Assembly: GCF_963378105.1 (NCBI RefSeq)
Contig: NZ_OY726398.1
Location: forward strand, 1,736,001-1,800,000
Direction: 5' to 3'
Source: Mycolicibacter sp. MU0102
GTDB lineage: Bacteria; Actinomycetota; Actinomycetes; Mycobacteriales; Mycobacteriaceae
Length of the DNA: 64,000 nt
The notes beneath the pieces were generated by a model. That model did not search any database. It was not told the DNA's origin and saw only the letters and a program-made list of their open reading frames with translations. The number at the start of each line of letters is the position of its first letter. Position 1 is the first letter of the stretch. Position numbers and translations under genes: made by a program. Below, one piece after another: positions 9,514-16,758 of the stretch.

Positions 9514-9666
9514 TCAGTGCTCGTCGTAGTGGTCACCGTGAGCGGCGTGACGATGGCCATCGTGTAGGTAGTCCACGTGGTCGCCGTGCTGAACGGCCTC
9601 GTGGCCGCAGTCGGGGCCGTGGGTGTGTTCGGTATGCGAGTGGGTCTGGTGCTCTGTCGTGTTCAT
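9514..9666 (-). CDS. Small histidine-rich, probably metal-binding protein
   Basis: A 50-residue protein that is too short for most gene finders. By my count 14 of 50 residues are His, with one Cys, in HxH, HGPDCGH and HDGHRH clusters, so it should bind Zn2+ or other transition metals. ATG 9666 starts MNTTEHQTHSH; the frame extends upstream but into non-histidine sequence. The 60 bases upstream are unusually AT-rich, with an ATTGCAAT palindrome and TATATT-like boxes on the coding strand, as expected for a regulated promoter. Similar short His-rich proteins are widespread in actinobacteria, sometimes labelled zinc transporter permease without evidence. Function unproven. Confidence 0.65.
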   Translation of the reverse strand: MNTTEHQTHSHTEHTHGPDCGHEAVQHGDHVDYLHDGHRHAAHGDHYDEH

Positions 9667-9855
9667 GGCAGCGACGATACCCAACACATGCAGACATTGC
9701 AATATAACGATGGATAAGAATGCTGTTGGTGCGTGACGACGCGGACGAGCCCGGCGGTTCCCGGACGTGGAGGATCGGGGTCGGCGGCGCATGAAGGCGC
9801 ATGAAGACGCCGCTGGCGCGGCATGGCACGATGGTTCCCGCGCACATGCGTATCA

Positions 9856-9929
9856 GGGGCGGTAGCTCAGTTGGTTAGAGCCGTGGACTCATAATCCATT
9901 GGTCGCGGGTTCGAGCCCCGCCCGCCCTA
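9856..9929 (+). tRNA. tRNA-Met (anticodon CAU)
   Basis: A full cloverleaf can be folded: acceptor GGGGCGG with CCGCCCT (a G-U pair at the end), D arm GCTC/GAGC, anticodon stem GTGGA/TCCAT around loop CTCATAA, and T arm GCGGG-TTCGAGC-CCCGC, with discriminator A at 9929. The anticodon is CAU, so it is an elongator-Met type (an Ile2 tRNA with modified C34 is the alternative). CCA is not encoded. The IS element begins 9 bases after the tRNA end, and its target duplication includes the last 6 bases of the tRNA, so the gene stays intact. Confidence 0.93.
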
Positions 9930-9938
9930 CAGCGTTCG
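9924..9938. repeat. Left target-site duplication of the IS element
   Basis: GCCCTACAGCGTTCG occurs here and again at 11300-11314. The match runs to 17 bp if the following TG is counted, but on the left the TG is read as the element's own terminus. Confidence 0.85.
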
Positions 9939-9947
9939 TGTATGACT

Positions 9948-10033
9948 TCGGGTGATGCTTGACGTTTCGGTGTCGGGTGTTGCTTGACGGTGTTTCGGGT
10001 GATGCTTGACAGCGGCTTCGGTTGATCCTTGAC
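9948..10033 (+). repeat. Four iterons at the IS left end
   Basis: Copies at 9948-9963 and 9995-10010 (both TCGGGTGATGCTTGAC), 9973-9988 (TCGGGTGTTGCTTGAC) and 10018-10033 (TCGGTTGATCCTTGAC), spaced 22-25 bp, about two helical turns. They are probably transposase-binding sites, and the innermost lies just upstream of the transposase start. Confidence 0.75.
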
Positions 10034-10042
10034 ACTCCCTAG

Positions 10043-11233
10043 ATGAGGGAGTTGAGCGTGGTCGAGCAGCGGTATCAGGCCGTGTTGGCGGTGATCAGTG
10101 ATGGTTTGTCGGTATGCCAGGTGGCCAGCAAGGTCGGGGTGTCGCGGCAGACGTTGCATGCGTGGTTGGCCCGCTATGAGGCCGAGGGGTTAGAGGGGTT
10201 GGCTGACCGGTCGCATCGGCCGGTGTCGTGTCCGCATCAGATGCCGGCGTCGGTGGAGGCGGTGGTGTTGGAGTTGCGGCGCTCGCGCCCGTACTGGGGG
10301 CCGCGGCGGCTGGTGTTCGAACTGGCCAAACGTGAGGTGTCTCCGCTGCCGTCGGCGTCGGCGGTGTATCGGGCGTTGCTGCGGGCTGGGTTGATCGATC
10401 CGACGTTGCGGGATCGGCGTTCGCGTAAGTGGAAACGCTGGGAACGCGGGGCGCCGATGGAGCTGTGGCAGATGGATGTCGTGGGTGGCTTCCCGCTGGC
10501 CGATGGCACCAGCGCCAAAGCGCTGACCGGGATCGACGATCACTCACGGATGTGTGTCTGCGCCCGGTTGATGGTCCGGGAACGTACCGGTGCGGTCTGC
10601 GAGGGACTGCGTGATGCGTTGGCGACCTACGGGGCTCCCGAGCAGATCTTGACCGACAACGGCAAGGTCTTCACTGGGCGGTTCAACCATCCGCCGGTGG
10701 AGGTGCTCTTCGACGCGATCTGCCGCGAACGCGGCATCGAGCATCTGCTGACGGCGCCACGATCGCCGACCACCACCGGCAAGATCGAGCGGTTTCACCG
10801 CAGTTTGCGAGCTGAGTTCCTGGGCAATGCAGCGCCTTTCCCCACGTTGAAGGCGGCCCAGCGGGCGTTGGATGCATGGGTGGAGCACTACAACACTGTT
10901 CGTCCTCATCAGTCGTTGAAGATGGCCACCCCGGCCGAACGCTTCACCACCAGTGCGCGGGGTGTCAGTCCCAGCGCGACGGCGACGGCCCCCGGCAATG
11001 ACCGCACCGGGGATGACTGGGTGTCGCGGACGGTGACCACCAACGGGGTGGTGTGCGTGTCCTGGCAGCAGGTCAGCGTGGGTCGGCATTACGCCGGGGC
11101 CCGCTGCGATGTCCATGTCGACGGCCAGCTGCTGCGGTTCTGGATCGGAAACCAACTCGTCAAAACCGCCGCCCGCACCAGCACCGGCACGGTACGAAAC
11201 AAACGGGCCTTGCGCACCAGCGCACAGACCTAA
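10043..11233 (+). CDS. IS481-family DDE transposase
   Basis: 396-residue transposase. The N-terminal helix-turn-helix (residues 20-60, GLSVCQVASKVGVSRQTLHAWLARY) is followed by a second DNA-binding segment (RSRPYWGPRRLVFEL). The rve catalytic core carries the DDE triad: D in WQMDVVGG (about 144), D in ILTDNGKVF (about 211) and E in TGKIERFHRSL (about 248). It has HYNTVRPHQSLKMATPAERF, typical of the family, and a C-terminal beta-rich extension to the stop. All key residues are present and the frame is uninterrupted, so it should be active. Confidence 0.93.
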   Translation: MRELSVVEQRYQAVLAVISDGLSVCQVASKVGVSRQTLHAWLARYEAEGLEGLADRSHRPVSCPHQMPASVEAVVLELRRSRPYWGPRRLVFELAKREVSPLPSASAVYRALLRAGLIDPTLRDRRSRKWKRWERGAPMELWQMDVVGGFPLADGTSAKALTGIDDHSRMCVCARLMVRERTGAVCEGLRDALATYGAPEQILTDNGKVFTGRFNHPPVEVLFDAICRERGIEHLLTAPRSPTTTGKIERFHRSLRAEFLGNAAPFPTLKAAQRALDAWVEHYNTVRPHQSLKMATPAERFTTSARGVSPSATATAPGNDRTGDDWVSRTVTTNGVVCVSWQQVSVGRHYAGARCDVHVDGQLLRFWIGNQLVKTAARTSTGTVRNKRALRTSAQT

Positions 11234-11249
11234 ACCACAACACAAGAGT

Positions 11250-11290
11250 GTCAAAGATCAACCGACACAGATCCGTCAACCATCAACCGA
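11250..11290 (-). repeat. Two iterons at the IS right end
   Basis: Reverse-strand copies TCGGTTGATCTTTGAC (11250-11265) and TCGGTTGATGGTTGAC (11275-11290), 25 bp apart, matching the left-end motif in inverted orientation. Confidence 0.75.
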
Positions 11291-11299
11291 CACTCAACA

Positions 11300-11314
11300 G
11301 CCCTACAGCGTTCG
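11300..11314. repeat. Right target-site duplication of the IS element
   Basis: GCCCTACAGCGTTCG, identical to 9924-9938, lies directly after the IS terminus. It carries the duplicated 3' end of the tRNA (GCCCTA). Confidence 0.85.
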
Positions 11315-11394
11315 TGGTATTCGGCGGCGTGATGCGCACGCCCTCCAGGGGGAGTCGAGCCGAGTGCGGCCCGGCTCAACTCCCCACCTGTGCG

Positions 11395-12162
11395 TCACAC
11401 CGCAAAGAACGCGTTGAACAGCGCTTGGAACAGGTCGCCGATGTCGAGCGTCGGGATCTCGTTGAACGTGGTCATTCCATCGACAACCGTTGTAGCCGAG
11501 TCGATTTGGTCCGCAGTCAACCCGAAGTAGGCCTCATGGAGGGCCAACCCGTACAGCACTTCCTGCCAGTTGATACCGCCTAGCAGCAGGTTGATCCAGT
11601 CGCTTGTGCTCAAGTAGTCCGAGTAGATATCGCCTTTGATGTTGAAAACCTCGGTGGGGTAGAGGTCGGTGGGGACGGCCGCGGGGTTGGCGCCCAGCAT
11701 CACGAAACGTAAAGCGTCACTGGGGACGCCGGCGTCGGCGAGTTGCTCCTGGGCGTAACCGGCGATGAGGCTGCTCTGGGAGTAGGTGAAAATGGTCAGT
11801 GGGTCAGTGCAGATGCCGGAGGCGTCGCAGCCCATCTCCCCGGCGTTGTAGTCGGCCAGGATCGCGTCGACGAGGATGGCTTGCCCCTGCGGGACGCTAT
11901 TCAAGAAGTCGAAGGTGTTGGGCATGGTCAGCGGCAACGTCGACGCGAGGGTGCCGTTGTAACCCAGCGGACCGAGGTACAGATCGATCCCGTTGCTGAT
12001 GTAGTTGGCACTCGGTGTCGGGATTCCGGTCGGGCCCAGGACCAACGCGTCTGTTGAGCCGTAGAGGAAGTCGTACTGGTTGTCGTTGGCGGCGTTGGCT
12101 GCGCCGGCCAAACCCAGTGCGGCGGCGCCAAACAGAAAGGCTCCGAAGATGATTCGTTTCAT
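11395..12162 (-). CDS. Secreted PE-PPE-domain hydrolase without PE or PPE module
   Basis: 255-residue protein with a clear signal peptide (MKRIIFGAFLFGAAALGLAG, cleavage likely after ANA at about residue 24). The mature part is the PE-PPE domain, a serine alpha/beta-hydrolase fold usually attached to PE or PPE proteins such as Rv1430. The likely nucleophile is in FTYSQSSLIAGY, and the GTDALVLGPTGIPTPS-like opening is typical. Here the domain is exported by Sec, not by type VII secretion. AGGGGG lies a few bases before ATG 12162, deciding the start over an open upstream extension. Esterase activity on short or medium acyl chains is known for relatives. Two palindromes about 100 bp upstream may regulate it. 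Confidence 0.8.
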   Translation of the reverse strand: MKRIIFGAFLFGAAALGLAGAANAANDNQYDFLYGSTDALVLGPTGIPTPSANYISNGIDLYLGPLGYNGTLASTLPLTMPNTFDFLNSVPQGQAILVDAILADYNAGEMGCDASGICTDPLTIFTYSQSSLIAGYAQEQLADAGVPSDALRFVMLGANPAAVPTDLYPTEVFNIKGDIYSDYLSTSDWINLLLGGINWQEVLYGLALHEAYFGLTADQIDSATTVVDGMTTFNEIPTLDIGDLFQALFNAFFAV

Positions 12163-12551
12163 CGATCCCCCTAGATCGCAACAATCATTGACGATGTCGC
12201 CAAGCTGATTGCACGGCAAGCCATTACGTCGTCCGACATGCCCCCAGCAGATGTCGTACCGTACGCCGTGCCGTCAGTTGGCAACTGACAGGATTATTGC
12301 AAGCGGCGTCAATTACCGTCCGTGGATTTGAAAGATTCGCTGAATGAAACCACCGACGCCCGGCCCGTTGATGTGCTAAAGGAGTCGGCGGGTGGGGATA
12401 AGAAGACTTAGGTCCGCTTTTAATGACTCAGCCCAGGGGGTGGTCGGCGTCGGATGGGGGTGGCCCAGTTCGCAACCGGCGGACTCAAAAATTGCGCATT
12501 CTCGCGGTTGACCAGCGTGCCTAGAGTTACCGTAGTGGCTCCAGTCATGAA
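12163..12551. other. 389-bp divergent intergenic region
   Basis: No gene is seen between the divergent PE-PPE hydrolase and the porin-like gene. The part nearest 12162 holds two palindromes (12255-12289). The remainder is comparatively AT-rich and contains no clear -35/-10 pair, though promoters for both flanking genes should lie here. Confidence 0.6.
12255..12289. promoter_or_regulatory. Two adjacent operator-like palindromes
   Basis: CGTAC-C-GTACG at 12255-12265 and GTCAGTTG-G-CAACTGAC at 12273-12289 are both perfect with one-base centres and their centres are 21 bp apart. The second has 8-bp arms and looks like a dimeric regulator site. They lie 93-127 bp upstream of the PE-PPE hydrolase start; no regulator gene is adjacent. 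Confidence 0.5.
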
Positions 12552-13445
12552 ATGAGTGTTGTGGGATCAGTCAGTCACCCCCGGATCGCCGTCGGCATCG
12601 CAGCAGCACTGGCCGCGGGCACCCTGATCGCGACGCCGTCGGTGGCGCCGCCCTCTGAGGTCGTCGCGCGCGCAGTCGAGCTGACGGCCAGTCCATTCGA
12701 CCCGTATGTCGAACTGATCACCAACACCTTCAACAACCTGGGCACCATCGGCGCGCACTGGCTGGAAGACCCGCTGCCCATAGTCGTCCAACTGGCCACC
12801 AACTGGTTTGACAACGCGCAGCGGACTTTCGAGGCATTCGGGGCCACCGCCCAGTCATTCGTCGACGGGCTGATCAACCTGCCCGACCAGCTCGACACCC
12901 TGTTCAGCGCCATCTCGTCGAGCGATATCACCGCGGCGTTGGGACAGGCGATCATCGTCGTGATTAGCGCCTTTCCGGTCTTGGGGCTGGTGGACCGCCT
13001 AGTGGCGATCCCCATCGACATCGTCGGGAACATCGTGAACGCGGCAATGGCCACACTGCACGCAGTGCAGGTGCCGGTCGGGCTTGCCGCGCTCAGCTCT
13101 CTGCAGGCCGTCGTCGCCGAATTCGAGACGCTCGCCCACAATTTCGTCGATGACCTGTCGGCCGGCGATATCACCGGCGCACTGTTCGGGCTGATCGGCG
13201 CACCGGCCGATCTCCTCAACGCCTATCTCAACAGTGACGCTCCGGGCCTGGCCGGTCTGCTGGCGCCGTTCGAGGATGTGAACCAAACGGGTTTCGTCGA
13301 TGCTCTGGTGAACTATCTGCCTCGGGCCGTCGCCGAGTCGATCGGTGCTTCGTACGCGCCGATCGATGGTTCGCTGGCGTCGGGCCTTGGCGACTTCGAT
13401 CTGGGGGACTCGGGCGAGCCGAGCGCTCTACTACCGGACTTCTGA
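12552..13445 (+). CDS. Secreted, GjpA-like putative outer membrane porin or PE-linked C-terminal-like protein
   Basis: 297-residue protein of uncertain function. Residues 1-40 form an export signal with the hydrophobic run VGIAAALAAGTLIATPSVAPP. The mature part has the pattern ELTASPFDPYVELITNTFNNLGTIGAHWLEDPLPIV, which I recall from mycobacterial proteins annotated as outer membrane porin GjpA, and then amphipathic hydrophobic helices. No catalytic motif is visible. ATG 12552 lacks a good ribosome binding site, so a nearby GTG could be the true start. Low Cys and high Ala/Leu content fit a cell-envelope protein. It lies between other exported proteins. Confidence 0.6.
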   Translation: MSVVGSVSHPRIAVGIAAALAAGTLIATPSVAPPSEVVARAVELTASPFDPYVELITNTFNNLGTIGAHWLEDPLPIVVQLATNWFDNAQRTFEAFGATAQSFVDGLINLPDQLDTLFSAISSSDITAALGQAIIVVISAFPVLGLVDRLVAIPIDIVGNIVNAAMATLHAVQVPVGLAALSSLQAVVAEFETLAHNFVDDLSAGDITGALFGLIGAPADLLNAYLNSDAPGLAGLLAPFEDVNQTGFVDALVNYLPRAVAESIGASYAPIDGSLASGLGDFDLGDSGEPSALLPDF

Positions 13446-13619
13446 GCCGACGGCGGCCGCGCCGCATCGAATGGACGCCGTAGCGCAAGCCAAGTTAATC
13501 CGAAGAATTCATTGAGTTCGATCTGTGATCGTGTCGTGTTACCAGTGTGATTTCTGGTGCCCATTGTTACGGAAGTTGCCTGAATGTTCCGGGGGTCGTA
13601 ACTGTGAGGAGTTTGGCCT

Positions 13620-15692
13620 GTGGTCGATGGGGCGACAGTTGAGTGTTCTCGGCGCCATTTCGGGTGGACCGCCACGACCGGGCTCACCACCCGCAGGTTG
13701 CGCTGGACCGCGGTAATCGCGGTGCTGTCCCTACTTACCGGAGGCGCCGGGGCTGCGGTGGGGTTTCCCGGGTTGGCATCGGCAGCGGGCGCTGAGCCAC
13801 AGAACGTGGTGGCCGTGACCACCACCGCCACTCCGGTCAGCGCGGGACTTGTTGCCGTTCCGGCGAACCCGGCCACGCAGTTCGCCATCGTCACCCCGCC
13901 CGCGCACGGTACGGCGACGATCACCGGCGCCACCTTCACCTACACCCCGGCCAACGGCTATGTCGGCACTGACGCCTTCAGCTACGCCACGACCGACGGT
14001 GTGGGGGCCTCGACCCCGGCCACCGTCGGCGTCACGGTGATGTCCCCGGCTTCCGCGCCGCCGTCGCTGGCTACCGCCTGCACCGATCTGGGTCCGGCGT
14101 TCACCCCGGTCTGCACCGCGATAGGTGACTTCAGCGACCCGGTGGTGCAGGCCTGCAGCACGGTGGCGACGGTCAATGCGTGCAGCTATTTCGGCGGCAA
14201 CAAACACGGACTGATCAGCGCCTGCTTCGACGTCGCCACCGGCCAACTCGCGGCGGCCTGCAAGACGCTCGATGCCGCGGCGCAGCTGGTGGCCAGTCAG
14301 TGCCGGGTGATCAACGGTCCGATCGACTATTGCGCGCTGCGCAGCGGCAGTCCCATCGGCAACAGCTCTGTGCAGACCTACTTGGCCGGGCCGGTGCACA
14401 AGGCGCTGACCCAGCAGTACCGGCTGAGCCAGACTCTGCCCCTGGGCGAGGCTCAGATACCGGCGACCCACAACTCGTTCAACTACACCAACGCCAACAT
14501 CCCGCCCACCTTGTCGGGAATGGACCCCGATCAGCTGTACTCACTGGTCAACCAACTCGACCTGGACATTCGGTTCATCGAACTCGACATGCACTGGTAC
14601 CCGAGTCTGGGGGCCCCCGGCGGATATGCGCCGATCCTGTGCCACGGCTTCGACAACCACCTGGGCTGCACCTTCGAACGGACTGCGGTAACGGGTCTGC
14701 GGGAAATCCGCGGCTGGTTGGACGCGCACCCTGACCAGGTGATCATCCTGTACATCGAGAACCGGCTCGACGACCCCGTCGACGACATCACCAAGTCGCT
14801 GCCGGCCGGAGCCGCGGTGATCGAGAGCACGCTGGGCAACACCTCGGCACGTGATCTGTTGTTCCGCCCCTCGCAGGTACAGCCCGGCGGTAGTTGCGAC
14901 ACCCTGGGCATCCCTCGGGACGTGACCATGGCCCAGATCCTCGCGAGCGGCAAGCAGGTGCTCCTCTATGTCAACAGCGGCTGCGGCCACGACGCGGCGT
15001 GGGACGCGCTGGGCTTCAACGACAGCAACGTGGAGGAGAAGGGGATGCCGGTCGCCGTGCAATACCCCGACTGCTACTTCACCCGAACCCAGTTCGAGAA
15101 CTCCTATACCCGAACCTTCGACTCCACCACCCTGGTCGACGTGCTCGCCGGCGGCGGCAATGCCCAGCCGATGACGTCCGCCCAGATTCACGAGATGATG
15201 CGCTGCGGCGTAAACGCGCCGGGCTCGAACTTCCTGGACCCGCACGCCGATCAGCTGGCGGGCTTCGTGTGGAGCTGGTCCTACGGTCAACCGCTGTCCA
15301 GCCCCACCCAACAGTGCGCCGTGCATAACGGCGACGGTCGCTTCCAGGCCGAGGCCTGCGGTCAGTTCCTGCGCTACGCCTGCCAGGCCCCTGACGGATG
15401 GCACATCAGCTCCGGCGCCGGCCAGTTCGCCGGTGGAGCCCTGGCATGCGTCGGGCAGGGCGCCTTCGCTGTACCCCGGACCGGATATCAGAACGAACTG
15501 CTCAAGGCAGCCAAAGCCCAGGCCGGCGTCGACCGGGTCTGGCTGGCCTACACCGCCGGCAACGACGGCAACTGGAGCATGGGATCAACGCCACCGCCGG
15601 CACCGTCGCCTCAACTGAGGCCGGCAACGCCGAGCCTGCCGCCGTATCAAGCGGAGGTGCCCGAGCTGCTGGGCCCGGTCACGGTGTCCTGA
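13620..15692 (+). CDS. Secreted phosphatidylinositol-PLC-like phosphodiesterase with N-terminal Ig-like repeat
   Basis: 690-residue exported protein. GTG 13620 has TGAGGAG upstream. Residues 25-55 (TRRLRWTAVIAVLSLLTGGAGAAVG) are the signal segment. Residues about 70-140 form a bacterial Ig/cadherin-like domain (TPPAHGTATITGATFTYTP then GYVGTDAFSYATTDG). A Cys-rich linker follows. Residues about 275-470 resemble the PLC-X TIM barrel: IPATHNSFNY supplies the first catalytic His, RFIELDMHW the metal or acid residues, and LCHGFDNHLGC the second His. The tail is Pro-rich. It may cleave host or microbial phosphoinositides or glycerophospholipids, an inference from the fold. A hairpin follows at 15719. 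Confidence 0.75.
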   Translation: MVDGATVECSRRHFGWTATTGLTTRRLRWTAVIAVLSLLTGGAGAAVGFPGLASAAGAEPQNVVAVTTTATPVSAGLVAVPANPATQFAIVTPPAHGTATITGATFTYTPANGYVGTDAFSYATTDGVGASTPATVGVTVMSPASAPPSLATACTDLGPAFTPVCTAIGDFSDPVVQACSTVATVNACSYFGGNKHGLISACFDVATGQLAAACKTLDAAAQLVASQCRVINGPIDYCALRSGSPIGNSSVQTYLAGPVHKALTQQYRLSQTLPLGEAQIPATHNSFNYTNANIPPTLSGMDPDQLYSLVNQLDLDIRFIELDMHWYPSLGAPGGYAPILCHGFDNHLGCTFERTAVTGLREIRGWLDAHPDQVIILYIENRLDDPVDDITKSLPAGAAVIESTLGNTSARDLLFRPSQVQPGGSCDTLGIPRDVTMAQILASGKQVLLYVNSGCGHDAAWDALGFNDSNVEEKGMPVAVQYPDCYFTRTQFENSYTRTFDSTTLVDVLAGGGNAQPMTSAQIHEMMRCGVNAPGSNFLDPHADQLAGFVWSWSYGQPLSSPTQQCAVHNGDGRFQAEACGQFLRYACQAPDGWHISSGAGQFAGGALACVGQGAFAVPRTGYQNELLKAAKAQAGVDRVWLAYTAGNDGNWSMGSTPPPAPSPQLRPATPSLPPYQAEVPELLGPVTVS

Positions 15693-15718
15693 GGCTCCCC
15701 GTCGTACCTCTACATCAT

Positions 15719-15748
15719 CGATCGTGCCATTGACAAATGGCACGATCG
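15719..15748. terminator. 13-bp perfect hairpin between PLC-like gene and lipase operon
   Basis: CGATCGTGCCATT (15719-15731) and AATGGCACGATCG (15736-15748) form a perfect stem with a GACA loop, 27 bases after the PLC-like stop codon and just ahead of the next operon. It may terminate the upstream gene, or be an operator for the downstream lipase operon. There is no U-tract. Confidence 0.55.
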
Positions 15749-15765
15749 CTGGTGTTGTGTGTGCC

Positions 15766-16758
15766 GTGACGGAACCCGATGGCTTGCCCCTGCCGCCAGT
15801 ACCCACTCGAGCATCGATGCGTGCCGTGGTCGCAGGCGCGTCCACGCGCTGGACGTTGCACGTTCTCAACAACATGATTCCGATGAATCGACCGGGTATC
15901 GCGTTCGCACGCGGTCTGATCGCCACCATCATGGGCACGCTGGGCTCCACGCCGGCCGGAACCAGGGTCATTCCGGTGCGCGAGGCGGGGGTGCGCGGCG
16001 AATGGGTGCTCGGGCCCGGAGTTGAGTTCGGCCGGCGGGCGGGCTATTACGTGCACGGCAGTGGATACGTGTTGTGCTCGACGCGGACCCACCGCAAGCT
16101 GGTCGCCAGGCTCTCGGAGGCAACCGGCCTACCGATGTTCTCGGTGGACTACCGCCTGGCTCCCGAGAACCCGTTCCCGTCGGCCGCCGACGATGTGGAA
16201 GCCGGCTACCGGTGGTTGCTGGCCCAGGGATACGCCGCCTCCGAGGTCGTGATCGGTGCGGACTCCGCCGGCGGCCACCTGACCTGCGACATGTTGCTCG
16301 CACATGCCGACGAGCCGGCGTTTCAGCCGGCCGGGGTCGTACTGTTCTCGCCGTTGATCGACCTCACGCTCAAGCTGGCCGAGCAGCAGGAGAAGGTACG
16401 GCGTGACCCCGCGGTGTCGGCGGCCTCGGCGCGCCGGCTGGTGGAGCTCTACGTGCGGGGCCAAGACCCCGACAATGTGCGTCTTCGGCTCGATTTCGGC
16501 CGGGCGGATCGGCTGCCTCCAGTGTTCACACAGGTGGGTGGCTTCGAGATCCTCAGTGCCGACTCGCGCTACCTGGACGCCGAGATCCGCCGGAACGGCG
16601 GAGTCAGCACCTTGGAGGTATGGCCGGGAATGGTGCATGTCTTCCAGGCCCTGCCGCGGCTGGCCCCGGAGGCCAAACCCGCGTTGCGCCGCGTGGCGGC
16701 CTTCATCGCCGGTGTCTACGCCGACCAGCGATCCGACGAACTGGGGGCGGCACGCTGA
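15766..16758 (+). CDS. LipR-like esterase/lipase (hormone-sensitive lipase family)
   Basis: About 330 residues, alpha/beta hydrolase of the HSL/acetyl-hydrolase type. The oxyanion motif is YVHGSGYV (a variant of HGGG), the nucleophile elbow GADSAGGH and the acid/His pair in the ADSRYLDAEIR and GMVHVFQAL segments, so the triad looks complete. GTG 15766 is preferred because the alternative GTG at 15724 lies inside the hairpin at 15719-15748; 15757 is also possible. It overlaps the next SDR gene in TGATG, so the two are translationally coupled. Lipase, SDR and monooxygenase together resemble lipR, sadH and mymA of the acid-inducible M. tuberculosis mymA operon. Confidence 0.82.
   Translation: MTEPDGLPLPPVPTRASMRAVVAGASTRWTLHVLNNMIPMNRPGIAFARGLIATIMGTLGSTPAGTRVIPVREAGVRGEWVLGPGVEFGRRAGYYVHGSGYVLCSTRTHRKLVARLSEATGLPMFSVDYRLAPENPFPSAADDVEAGYRWLLAQGYAASEVVIGADSAGGHLTCDMLLAHADEPAFQPAGVVLFSPLIDLTLKLAEQQEKVRRDPAVSAASARRLVELYVRGQDPDNVRLRLDFGRADRLPPVFTQVGGFEILSADSRYLDAEIRRNGGVSTLEVWPGMVHVFQALPRLAPEAKPALRRVAAFIAGVYADQRSDELGAAR

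Larger units (their letters stand above)
9939..11299. mobile_element. IS481-family insertion sequence, intact, next to tRNA-Met
   Basis: A 1361-bp element beginning TGT (9939) and ending ACA (11297-11299), flanked by the 15-bp direct repeat GCCCTACAGCGTTCG. Outer 25-bp ends match at about 17 positions when one is reverse-complemented. Both ends hold tandem copies of a 16-bp motif, consensus TCGGNTGATNNTTGAC: four at the left (from 9948) and two at the right. The outermost copy lies 9 bp from each terminus. The element encodes one full-length DDE transposase. An intact ORF and a perfect duplication suggest a recent, possibly still mobile insertion. Confidence 0.85.

Noticed and set aside
9924..11316. 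tRNA 3' end duplication as an attL/attR pair of an integrative element
   Set aside because: The interval is only 1.4 kb with a DDE transposase and no integrase; TGT...ACA termini and a 15-bp duplication fit IS481 transposition.
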